NCBI GenBank assembly: GCA_023666885.1
Contig: JAMPBB010000008.1
Location: forward strand, 1-39,652
Source: Muribaculaceae bacterium
GTDB taxonomy: Bacteria > Bacteroidota > Bacteroidia > Bacteroidales > Muribaculaceae
Length of the DNA: 39,652 nucleotides
Direction: 5' to 3'
The stretch's first letter is position 1. Each line of letters starts with the position of its first letter. The position numbers and the translations under genes were made by a program. Below, one piece after another: positions 8,976 to 15,911 of this stretch. Below the pieces are notes generated by a model. That model had not been told where the DNA came from. It was given only the letters and a program-made list of their open reading frames with translations, and did not search any database.

Positions 8976-10247
8976 TCAGTCTATAATATCAAAGCCGGTG
9001 TACTTGCGCAGACACTCCGGCACTACTATGCCCTCAGGAGTCTGATTGTTCTCTAACAGGGCCGCCATGATGCGCGGCAGAGCCAGAGCGGACCCGTTGA
9101 GAGTGTGGCACAGGTGTGTCTTCTTGTCAGCTCCGCGATAGCGGCATTTGAGGCGGTTGGCCTGATACGTTTCAAAGTTCGATACGGACGACACCTCAAG
9201 CCAGCGCTCCTGAGCGGCAGAGAACACCTCGAAGTCAAAGGTTATGGCCGATGTGAAGCTCATATCACCGCCGCACAGACGCAGTATATGCCATGGTAAC
9301 CCGAGCTTTTCAAGCAGCCCCTGCACATGATCCTTCATCTCCTCAAGGGCGGCGTATGAATTTTCAGGTTTCTCTATGCGCACTATCTCCACCTTGTCAA
9401 ACTGGTGCAGACGGTTAAGCCCGCGCACATCCTTGCCGTGGCTGCCGGCCTCGCGGCGGAAGCAAGCCGAATATGCGCAGTTCTTACGCGGAAGCGAATC
9501 CTCGGCCAGGATTACATCACGGTATATATTGGTCACAGGTACCTCGGCTGTAGGAATAAGGTAAAGATTGTCCTCATTTACATAGTACATCTGCCCTTCC
9601 TTGTCTGGCAGCTGACCTGTTCCGTAACCCGAAGCCTCGTTTACCACGTAAGGTGGCTGTATCTCCAGATAGCCGGCCTTACCGGCCTCATCAAGGAAGA
9701 ACTGTATCAGCGCTCGCTGAAGGCGGGCACCCTTACCTATGTACACCGGGAACCCGGCTCCGGTTATCTTATTGCCGAGCTCGAAATCTATTATATTATA
9801 TTTCTTAGCAAGATCCCAGTGTGGAAGCGCATCGGGGCCGAGCTCCGGCATGGGGCCGCCGGTCTTCTCCACCACATTGTCCTCAGCCGATGTACCCTGC
9901 GGCACCATGTCACAAGGCAAGTTAGGTATGGACAGCAGCACCTCGCGCTGAAGGGTTTCAGTTTCGCCCAAAAGCGTATCTATGTTTTTCTGCTCTTCTT
10001 TTATCGATGCCACTTGAGCCTTGGCCTGCTCGGCTTCATCCTTCTTGCCCTGCTTCATAAGGGCGCCTATGGATGCAGCAAGCTTCTTAAGCTCCTGAGC
10101 CATATTGTCATACTGAAGCTGAAGCTTACGGCGGTTGTTGTCAAGTTCAAGTACACGGGCTATAGGTTCCTTCCCGTCAAATCCCTTTACCGAAAGGCGT
10201 TCCACCACACCCTGCGGATTTTCTTTAATTTGCTGTAATGTAAGCAT
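8976..10247 (-). CDS. serS: Seryl-tRNA synthetase
   Basis: SerS charges tRNA-Ser (and tRNA-Sec where present) with serine. It has 423 residues, the usual length. The N-terminal part (about 1-110) is the long antiparallel coiled coil that grips the tRNA long arm, rich in K/E/Q. The class II catalytic core follows, with motif 2 around CFRREAGSHGKDVRGLNRLH and motif 3 at LNGSALALPRIMAALLENNQ. The serine-site TAEVPVTN segment is present. It lies 26 bases downstream of yqeY on the same strand and probably shares its promoter. Confidence 0.97.
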   Translation of the reverse strand: MLTLQQIKENPQGVVERLSVKGFDGKEPIARVLELDNNRRKLQLQYDNMAQELKKLAASIGALMKQGKKDEAEQAKAQVASIKEEQKNIDTLLGETETLQREVLLSIPNLPCDMVPQGTSAEDNVVEKTGGPMPELGPDALPHWDLAKKYNIIDFELGNKITGAGFPVYIGKGARLQRALIQFFLDEAGKAGYLEIQPPYVVNEASGYGTGQLPDKEGQMYYVNEDNLYLIPTAEVPVTNIYRDVILAEDSLPRKNCAYSACFRREAGSHGKDVRGLNRLHQFDKVEIVRIEKPENSYAALEEMKDHVQGLLEKLGLPWHILRLCGGDMSFTSAITFDFEVFSAAQERWLEVSSVSNFETYQANRLKCRYRGADKKTHLCHTLNGSALALPRIMAALLENNQTPEGIVVPECLRKYTGFDIID

Positions 10248-10273
10248 ATTGATAAGTGTTTACCGGTCATTGA

Positions 10274-10723
10274 TCAGGCCAGCAGTTCTTTAACCTTAGC
10301 GGATATGGCTCGGCCATCGGCCCTTCCGGCCAGAGCCTTTGAAGCCACGCCCATCACCTTGCCCATCTCACGGGCCGATGTAGCGCCCACCTGGGCTATA
10401 ATGGCACGGAGCTCGGCAGTAAGCTCCTCCTCAGTAAGCTGACGGGGCATATATTCCTCTATCACAGCAGCTTCAGCCAGCTCGTTCTCAGCCAGCTCCG
10501 GGCGGTTCTGCTCAGCGTATATCTGAGCCGTTTCCCGGCGCTGCTTAGCCATCTTGGCAAGTATCTTTGTGGCTTTGTCATCCGGAAGGGTTCCGTCTGA
10601 GCCCTTCGCCGTCTTGGCCTCGAGAAATTCCTTCTTTATGCCACGGAGAGCCTCCAGACGCACCTTGTCCTTGGCCAGCATGGCAGTGCGTATATCTGCA
10701 CTGATTCTGTCAAATAAATCCAT
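10274..10723 (-). CDS. GatB/YqeY domain protein
   Basis: A 149-residue YqeY-type protein. The domain is the helical tRNA-binding tail found at the end of the GatB amidotransferase subunit; stand-alone YqeY proteins are widespread, but their function is not well established. Recognisable segments are MLAKDKVRLEALRGIKKEFL, VIEEYMPRQLTEEEL and MGKVMGVASKALAGRADG. Alanine- and charge-rich helices dominate, with no signal peptide. It is first in the yqeY-serS-trmH run, so a link to tRNA metabolism is suggested by both domain and neighbours. Confidence 0.92.
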   Translation of the reverse strand: MDLFDRISADIRTAMLAKDKVRLEALRGIKKEFLEAKTAKGSDGTLPDDKATKILAKMAKQRRETAQIYAEQNRPELAENELAEAAVIEEYMPRQLTEEELTAELRAIIAQVGATSAREMGKVMGVASKALAGRADGRAISAKVKELLA

Positions 10724-10759
10724 TTCTGAGCGTGTTTTAACGTATAGTTATATTTTTGG

Positions 10760-10767
10760 CAAAGATA
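10760..10767 (-). promoter_or_regulatory. -7 promoter box for yqeY-serS-trmH
   Basis: On the minus strand this reads TATCTTTG, an exact TAnnTTTG match, about 36 bases upstream of the yqeY ATG. A clear -33 TTTG was not found; the expected position falls in the CACACTCCGAAATAAAA segment shared with 229-246. Confidence 0.55.
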
Positions 10768-10776
10768 ACGTTTTTT

Positions 10777-11062
10777 GCACACACTCCGAAATAAAAGTTT
10801 CACTCCCGAGCTCCGAAATGACGCATCCCCGGGAGCTCCCTTTTCAGCGCCAGAGGCGATGCCCTTCTTCTGAACGGAATCATTAATGAATCTTTCAGAT
10901 TCGTTATCCTGCATCCAGATTCCCGGGGTCTCGCCTGACGGCTCGATCCCGGGCTATTCAAAACGATTGTTTCACAATCCCATCCGGCGAGTCCCGAGGG
11001 GACGTATCAGCAGCAGCCCCGCACCGAGTATGAAATGCGATGGTGTGGGAGCGTGGAGGGGG
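10777..11062. repeat. Structured non-coding region, possible interspersed repeat
   Basis: About 290 bases between yqeY and the DUF4919 gene, with no gene I trust. It carries several short hairpins: GAATC-TTTCA-GATTC (10888-10902, extendable to 8 bp), GATTGT-TTC-ACAATC (10965-10979), and an outer stem CTCGCC (10930-10935) with GGCGAG (10986-10991). CTCCGAAAT occurs twice (10784-10792 and 10811-10819), and CCCGGG recurs around 10833, 10922 and 10948. ORFs on both strands cross it but have no start context and appear to be chance readings. The density of small stems suggests a family of intergenic repeats or a structured RNA. Confidence 0.4.
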
Positions 11063-11692
11063 TCAGAGGGGGCGGAAGTAGAGGATCACGTCATCGGCCA
11101 CGCCGTCAAGCTTCATTTTCACTGCATCTGTAGTGCCGAGTTTCGATGAGCCGATTATGGAGGTAGGCTGTAGGTACTTGGCTATGAACTCATCCCGATC
11201 AGACGGGCGCACCACTACATACGGACTCATATCTGACACCCCCTTGCCTGAAGCGAATATCACCTCACATATATCCAACAGCCGTTTCTGATACGAAGCC
11301 GCGCGGTCAGGCCGGCCTATACTCGAGGCCGCACCATATCCCTTGAACAGGAGCGACAGCACCGCAGGCTGAGCTTCAACGGCTTTGTCTATAAGCTCCA
11401 ATGCCTCAGCATAATCGCCAGCCGCATATGCACGCTCCACGTCCTCAAATGCCATAGCGGCATTGAATCCCGGCACGTAGGCCTGCCCGTAATATACGGT
11501 GGCCACTTCCTCGGGAGTCAGGGATGCATCAGCGGCCGAGAAACGCTCTGCCAAGGCCTTGTATCGCGCAGGCTCTGTCCGGACGGTATTCTCTATCTGC
11601 GAACGTGTTATATTCAGCTCCTTGGCTGAATACCCGTACAGGGAGGTCAGCGTAAGTATGGCGGCGGCCATGATGATGCGAAGTGTCTTCAT
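11063..11692 (-). CDS. Exported DUF4919 protein
   Basis: A 209-residue protein starting with a Sec signal peptide (residues 1-23, a charged MKTLR followed by IIMAAAILTLTSLYG, cleavage near YSA). The rest is helical and TPR-like around residues 75-135 (DYAEALELIDKAVEAQPAVL is a TPR-style helix pair) and matches my recollection of the Bacteroidetes family DUF4919. Function is unknown. There is no Cys lipobox, so it is probably soluble in the periplasm. It lies 8 bases after the GH3 gene on the same strand and is likely co-transcribed, but the pairing does not reveal a role. Confidence 0.75.
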   Translation of the reverse strand: MKTLRIIMAAAILTLTSLYGYSAKELNITRSQIENTVRTEPARYKALAERFSAADASLTPEEVATVYYGQAYVPGFNAAMAFEDVERAYAAGDYAEALELIDKAVEAQPAVLSLLFKGYGAASSIGRPDRAASYQKRLLDICEVIFASGKGVSDMSPYVVVRPSDRDEFIAKYLQPTSIIGSSKLGTTDAVKMKLDGVADDVILYFRPL

Positions 11693-11700
11693 AAGCGTGT

Positions 11701-13212
11701 CTATTGGTTTTGGAAAGTTAGCATACGCTCTATCAGAGCGCGGTCATTACTCAGGCGAGGCACCTTACGCTGTCCGCCAAGCTTGCCGGTGGAGCCAAGC
11801 CAGTCATTGAACAGTCCGCGCCGAGCCTTGGTCACAGTAAGGCAGTCAAGGAATATTCCTCCGGCACGCTTGGCCTGATAGTCGCTGTTCTCGCTGCACA
11901 GTGCGGCATCGAGTACTGATGCGAAGTGGTCTAAATCGGCCGGCTCGTGCTCGAACTCCACGAGCCACTGGTGGCGTCCGCGGCTATGAGCGGTAGCGTA
12001 CACCGGGGCGGCTGTATAGTTGAGCACAGAAGCTCCCGTAGCTTGGCAAGCCTTGGCAAGGGCGGCATCGGTGTTATGCACCATCACCTCTTCTCCAAAT
12101 GCATTTATGAAGTGTTTTGTTCGGCCGGCAATGCTTATCCTTAACGGAGCCACGCTCTCTATGCGTACGGTATCGCCTATGGGATAGCGCCATAGGCCGT
12201 TACATGACGTTATGATGAGCGAATATATTTTGCCCTGTTCCACCTCCCATGCCGGTATCGGCTCCGCATCGGGGCGGCTTACGTCGGCAAACTCGTAGAA
12301 CGTGCCGGCATCCAACAGCAGCAGCATAGCACCCGGCTCGCGCATGTCCTGAAGCGCAAAGAAGCCTTCGGAAGCATTGTACGTTTCCATATAGCGCATA
12401 CGGACAGGGTCGATGATTTCATCGTAAAGCTTCCGGTAAGGAGCGAAGGAGATGCCGCCATGGAAGAACACCTCAAGTCCCGGCCAAACTTCATGGACAT
12501 AACGCGCACCGCGCTGGCGCAGAACCTCCTTCAGCACACCGAGGAACCATGACGGCACACCTGAGATATTAGTGACAGCGCATTGTGACGCGGCGGCAGC
12601 CAGAGCCGGGAGCTTCTCAGTCCAGTCAGCCATAAGGGCTATCTTTTTAGAAGGCACCCTTACGAGCCGGACCAAAGGGGTTATGGCATCAATCAGATTG
12701 GCCGACAGGTCACCTACCCTTACGCGCGAATGCACCGGCAGGTCAAGCTCATTGGCAAAGCTGCCCCCGAGTATGAAGCTCTTACCGTCAAATATTCGTG
12801 AATCAGGATACAGGCTCAGATAGTGCGACACTACATCGCTCGCTCCCCGATAGTGGCTGCGCTTGAGCCCTTCGGCAGTTATGGGTATATACTTGCTCTT
12901 GCCGTCGGACGTGCCCGATGACTGGGCGAACCGCCGCGTAAGCCCCGGCCAGAGCACATGGCGCTCTCCGGCTATCATGCGCATCACAGCCGGGCGTATA
13001 TCCTCGTACGGCGTCACGGGTACAGCCTCACGGTAATACTCATATCGGTCAATGAGCGTGTACCGGTGAAAGCGGCCCCATTCGGTGTTGCTCCCCGCTT
13101 CAAGCATGCGCTTGAGCTCGGTCCGCTGCACGCGCTCGGGATCCGAAGCGTAAGCCGAGGCTTTCTTGACGCGGCCTAAAAAAAGCGGACGCAGTAAACT
13201 GGTCAGGTTCAT
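11701..13212 (-). CDS. GH3 (auxin-responsive promoter) family acyl-adenylating protein
   Basis: A 503-residue protein of the ANL-type adenylase superfamily branch called GH3. In plants these enzymes adenylate hormones such as indole acetate or jasmonate and join them to amino acids; the Bacteroidetes members have no well-known substrate. The ATP-binding P-loop-like motif RFAQSSGTSDGKSKYIPIT is clear near residue 90. The middle YMETYNASEGFFALQDM segment and the C-terminal ISIAGRTKHFINAFGEEVM are further family landmarks. No signal peptide. It ends with TAG and heads a two-gene unit with DUF4919. Its promoter lies in the 108-base divergent spacer shared with the lipoprotein gene at 13321. Confidence 0.88.
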   Translation of the reverse strand: MNLTSLLRPLFLGRVKKASAYASDPERVQRTELKRMLEAGSNTEWGRFHRYTLIDRYEYYREAVPVTPYEDIRPAVMRMIAGERHVLWPGLTRRFAQSSGTSDGKSKYIPITAEGLKRSHYRGASDVVSHYLSLYPDSRIFDGKSFILGGSFANELDLPVHSRVRVGDLSANLIDAITPLVRLVRVPSKKIALMADWTEKLPALAAAASQCAVTNISGVPSWFLGVLKEVLRQRGARYVHEVWPGLEVFFHGGISFAPYRKLYDEIIDPVRMRYMETYNASEGFFALQDMREPGAMLLLLDAGTFYEFADVSRPDAEPIPAWEVEQGKIYSLIITSCNGLWRYPIGDTVRIESVAPLRISIAGRTKHFINAFGEEVMVHNTDAALAKACQATGASVLNYTAAPVYATAHSRGRHQWLVEFEHEPADLDHFASVLDAALCSENSDYQAKRAGGIFLDCLTVTKARRGLFNDWLGSTGKLGGQRKVPRLSNDRALIERMLTFQNQ

Positions 13213-13303
13213 GAAACGTTATATTTTCATTACAAAATTAAGTATTTATCAATAAAGATTGCACAAATGCGCCGTTTTACTATCAAAATCTTAAAAAATA
13301 ATA

Positions 13304-13311
13304 TAATTTTG
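13304..13311 (+). promoter_or_regulatory. -7 box implying a near-leaderless lipoprotein mRNA
   Basis: TAATTTTG (13304-13311) is a consensus -7 box only 9 bases before ATG 13321. The predicted transcript would have a leader of about 5 nt, which rules out the upstream in-frame ATG at 13267 as the start. Confidence 0.55.
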
Positions 13312-13320
13312 CATTCAGTT

Positions 13321-13718
13321 ATGAAGAGCTTCAACCTTACCAGAACTACGGGCGTGATAATAGCACTGATGCTGGCCTTCAGCACCGTATCATGTGATGA
13401 TGATGAGTATTATTCCGACTCGCCGGTATTAGGCACATGGGGCTTATCGGCCATAAACGGCATGCCCATTTACGATGATGAGTACAGCGAATTTACGTTT
13501 TACAATGACGGTACCGGGGTGTTCGGGCAGTACAGTGTGGCCGGTCTTTGGGAAACCTACCCCATAACATACAGCTTGGATACGGTCCCGGCGGCGCTGA
13601 CTATCTGTACGTGTACCTGCCCGGCGACACCTGGACGTATCAGATACGCGTTACGTACAGCACGCTCACCATGGTAGACCTTCTTACGGGCAACACGCTG
13701 CTCTACACAGCTTACTGA
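13321..13718 (+). pseudogene. Small surface lipoprotein, frameshifted
   Basis: The start MKSFNLTRTTGVIIALMLAF is a lipoprotein signal peptide with lipobox STVSC, followed by DDDEYY, an acidic run like the Bacteroidetes lipoprotein export signal for surface display. The body (VLGTWGLSAINGMPIYDDE, FTFYNDGTGVFGQYS) looks like a lipocalin-like beta-sheet protein. Near 13570-13585 the reading frame seems to shift: the annotated frame degenerates into Cys/Thr/Arg-rich sequence and stops at 13677. The other frame gives GGADYLYVYLPGDTWTYQIR, then VTYSTLTMVDLLTGNTLLYT and a stop at 13716-13718. The second reading has the alternating hydrophobic pattern of the expected fold. One missing base would explain it; a sequencing error cannot be excluded. 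Confidence 0.7.
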
Positions 13719-13738
13719 CAAAAACACTATACAGGAAT

Positions 13739-14545
13739 ATGAAAAATATGACCGAATCAGCCGATACCAAATGGACCGAAATAGAATTGCTGCCGGAATG
13801 GGATGAGCAGTTTTATGACGTTTATACAGCCAAAAAGTTCGGCAAATGGGTCATGCTGAAGACGCTGAAACCGCAGTATAAGAATGATCCGCGATTTCAG
13901 TCAATGATAGAGAAGGAGTTTGACGTGCGCTATAATCTGGCACACCCTAACATAGTTATGATAAATGACTTCGAGGATGTGCCGGGACTGGGACGATGCA
14001 TAATAACCGATGACGTGTACGGCGACTCACTGCGCAAACTCATAGACAGCGGAAAAATCATACCTAATCATCTTGACAAGGTATGTAACCAGCTGGTGGA
14101 TGCTTTGGATTATATCCAGGACAATTATTTGGTACACTTCCCGGTGCGTCCCGAAACCATAATATTCACCGAAAACATAGGTAACCTTAAGCTTATAGAC
14201 GTGGGGTTCGACCAGCGTGAGCAGCTCACCCCCTCGGACACGGCTGAGGATATATACAACTTCGGTCTGGTGCTGTCAGAGGTGCTTGAACGGCTGCCCG
14301 GGGCACCGGCCTACCTGAAACGCATAGCCGAGAAGTGCTGCAACCCTGACCCCGCCAAACGCTACGCAAGCATACATGACCTGCGCATGGCGCTGGCTCA
14401 CCGCTCCGACAATAAAGTTTACATCATAATAATCATGTTTCTAATAGCCATGATAGGCGTACTGCTCTGGCTCAGCTCATCATGGGCACCCGACAAGCTG
14501 AGCTGCTCCTTCAGCACCGCCCGCCTCATGGCAGCAGTCTTGTGA
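13739..14545 (+). CDS. Membrane-anchored Ser/Thr kinase-like protein, likely pseudokinase
   Basis: A 268-residue protein with a Hanks-type kinase fold (about 20-220) and a C-terminal membrane helix (about 227-245, VYIIIIMFLIAMIGVLLWL). Visible elements are the ATP-anchoring Lys in VMLKTLK (K41), the alphaC Glu (E58 or E60), and LAHPNIVMINDFED. The catalytic-loop HRD is HFP (133-135 in YLVHFPVRPETIIF), so the catalytic Asp is lost. The DFG motif is DVG (154-156), keeping the metal-binding Asp. The glycine-rich loop is also poor. I infer a pseudokinase facing the cytoplasm, perhaps a scaffold or ATP sensor. It starts 20 bases after the lipoprotein relic and ends 7 bases before the GNAT gene. 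The 23 residues after the membrane helix look atypical and could reflect a frameshift. Confidence 0.78.
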   Translation: MKNMTESADTKWTEIELLPEWDEQFYDVYTAKKFGKWVMLKTLKPQYKNDPRFQSMIEKEFDVRYNLAHPNIVMINDFEDVPGLGRCIITDDVYGDSLRKLIDSGKIIPNHLDKVCNQLVDALDYIQDNYLVHFPVRPETIIFTENIGNLKLIDVGFDQREQLTPSDTAEDIYNFGLVLSEVLERLPGAPAYLKRIAEKCCNPDPAKRYASIHDLRMALAHRSDNKVYIIIIMFLIAMIGVLLWLSSSWAPDKLSCSFSTARLMAAVL

Positions 14546-14552
14546 AGAAAAT

Positions 14553-15686
14553 ATGTCTGTAGAAATTCGTGCTATCAACCCGGTAAAGTCCGAGTTAAAA
14601 AAGTTTGTAAAGTTCGGTATCAATCATTATAAAGGCAATTCCTGCTATGTGCCTCCGCTGATTTTTGATGAAGTGGAAACCCTGATGCCGTCAAAGAATC
14701 CGGCATTCGATTTCTGCCGGGCACAGTCATTCATGGCTTACCTTGACGGCAAGCCCGCAGGACGCATAACAGCCATAATAAATGACAAGGTAAACGAACG
14801 CACCGGACGCAAGGAAGCCCGATTCGGATTCTTTGAAACCATTGATGACCCCGAGGTGGCCGACGCCCTCTTTGCCGCCGCCGAAGGCTGGGCCATGGAG
14901 CGGGGCATGACGGAGATGGTAGGCCCCATGGGCTTCACTGACATGGATCATGAAGGAATGCTCATAGACGGGTTTGATGAGCTCGGCACCATGGCCACCA
15001 TATATAACCATCCCTACTATCCCGAGCACATGGAGCGTATGGGCTACCGCAAGGATACCGACTGGGTGGAGTACCGCATGACGGTGCCCGATGCCATACC
15101 CGAAAAGCATAAGCGGATATCGGACATTGTGGCCAAGAAATACGGCCTCAAAATCAAGAAGTACACTGACCGCAAGAAACTGGCCCGTGACTACGGCGAG
15201 AAGCTGTTCCGGCTTATCAACGAGGCCTACGATGACCTGTACGGATATTCGCCGCTGTCAGACAAGCAGATAAAATACTATATAGACAAGTACCTGTCAG
15301 TGCTCCGTCTGGACTGTGTAAGCCTTGTGGTAGATGCTCAGGAGGAGCTCGTGGCCATGGGTATAAGCATACCGTCATTTTCCCGTGCGCTTCAGCGCTC
15401 CGGCGGCAAGCTGTTTCCGCTGGGGTGGTACCATGTGCTCAAAGCCATATACGGCAAGAACGATGTAGTGGACCTTATGCTCGTGGCCGTTCGCAAGGAT
15501 TTCCTCAGCAAGGGAGCCAATGCTCTGCTGTTTACGGATCTCATACCGGTATATATAAAGAACGGATACCGATATGCCGAGAGTAATCTTGAGCTTGAGG
15601 ACAACGAGAACGTACAGAAACAGTGGCAATATTTCGAGCGCAGGCTCCACCGTAGGCGTCGCGCATACCGAAAAGCCTTGAAATAA
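14553..15686 (+). CDS. GNAT-like acyltransferase fold protein
   Basis: A 377-residue cytoplasmic protein. It has two GNAT-like halves: an N-terminal region (about 1-160) with VPPLIFDEVETLMPSKNPAF, GRITAIINDKVNE and RFGFFETIDD, and a C-terminal half (about 190-370) with LVVDAQEELVAMGISIPSFS and an AVRKDFLSKGANALLFTDLI segment that corresponds to the acyl-CoA-binding turn. Proteins of this kind are common in Bacteroidetes and usually annotated only as N-acetyltransferase; the substrate is not known to me. The C-terminus is very basic (RRLHRRRRAYRKALK), which could favour contact with membrane or nucleic acid. It is likely co-transcribed with the pseudokinase gene. Confidence 0.75.
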   Translation: MSVEIRAINPVKSELKKFVKFGINHYKGNSCYVPPLIFDEVETLMPSKNPAFDFCRAQSFMAYLDGKPAGRITAIINDKVNERTGRKEARFGFFETIDDPEVADALFAAAEGWAMERGMTEMVGPMGFTDMDHEGMLIDGFDELGTMATIYNHPYYPEHMERMGYRKDTDWVEYRMTVPDAIPEKHKRISDIVAKKYGLKIKKYTDRKKLARDYGEKLFRLINEAYDDLYGYSPLSDKQIKYYIDKYLSVLRLDCVSLVVDAQEELVAMGISIPSFSRALQRSGGKLFPLGWYHVLKAIYGKNDVVDLMLVAVRKDFLSKGANALLFTDLIPVYIKNGYRYAESNLELEDNENVQKQWQYFERRLHRRRRAYRKALK

Positions 15687-15705
15687 AACACAGATACCAC
15701 GAAGC

Positions 15706-15736
15706 GCCGGAACGGGGAAAAATTTGCCATTCCGGC
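15706..15736 (+). terminator. Probable terminator after the GNAT-like gene
   Basis: GCCGGAA (15706-15712) pairs with TTCCGGC (15730-15736), 7 bp with a 17-nt loop, followed by ACTTTCTATTC. The loop is long and the T-run weak, so confidence is moderate. Confidence 0.5.
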
Positions 15737-15758
15737 ACTTTCTATTCAAAAATATTTG

Positions 15759-15766
15759 TACTTTTG
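15759..15766 (+). promoter_or_regulatory. -7 box and ~140-nt leader of the TonB receptor operon
   Basis: TACTTTTG fits TAnnTTTG. Transcription from here would give a leader of about 140 nt (15772-15911) before the receptor ATG, much longer than other leaders in this window. No known riboswitch consensus was recognised in it. The leader may carry post-transcriptional control, as is known for some Bacteroides SusC-like genes. Confidence 0.45.
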
Positions 15767-15911
15767 AAAAATTTTTAACGTACTTCCGTATCTGTGTCCT
15801 TTATAAAAACATGCCGTAAAAAGCATTTTGTCAAGCGACAATGGGTGCCGGAAAACTTTTTGTGCAGCATACCAACAAAAACCTAAACAAATAACCAATA
15901 CAAACCGATTT

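Noticed and set aside
10636..10914. 92-codon minus-strand ORF overlapping yqeY, and the plus-strand ORF 10886-11149
   Set aside because: Both cross hairpins and known coding sequence, lack promoter context, and have composition typical of chance reading. They may be recurring readings of a repeat.
15828..15911. Upstream TTG start for the TonB-dependent receptor
   Set aside because: The added 28 residues would precede and disrupt the signal peptide that begins at 15912.
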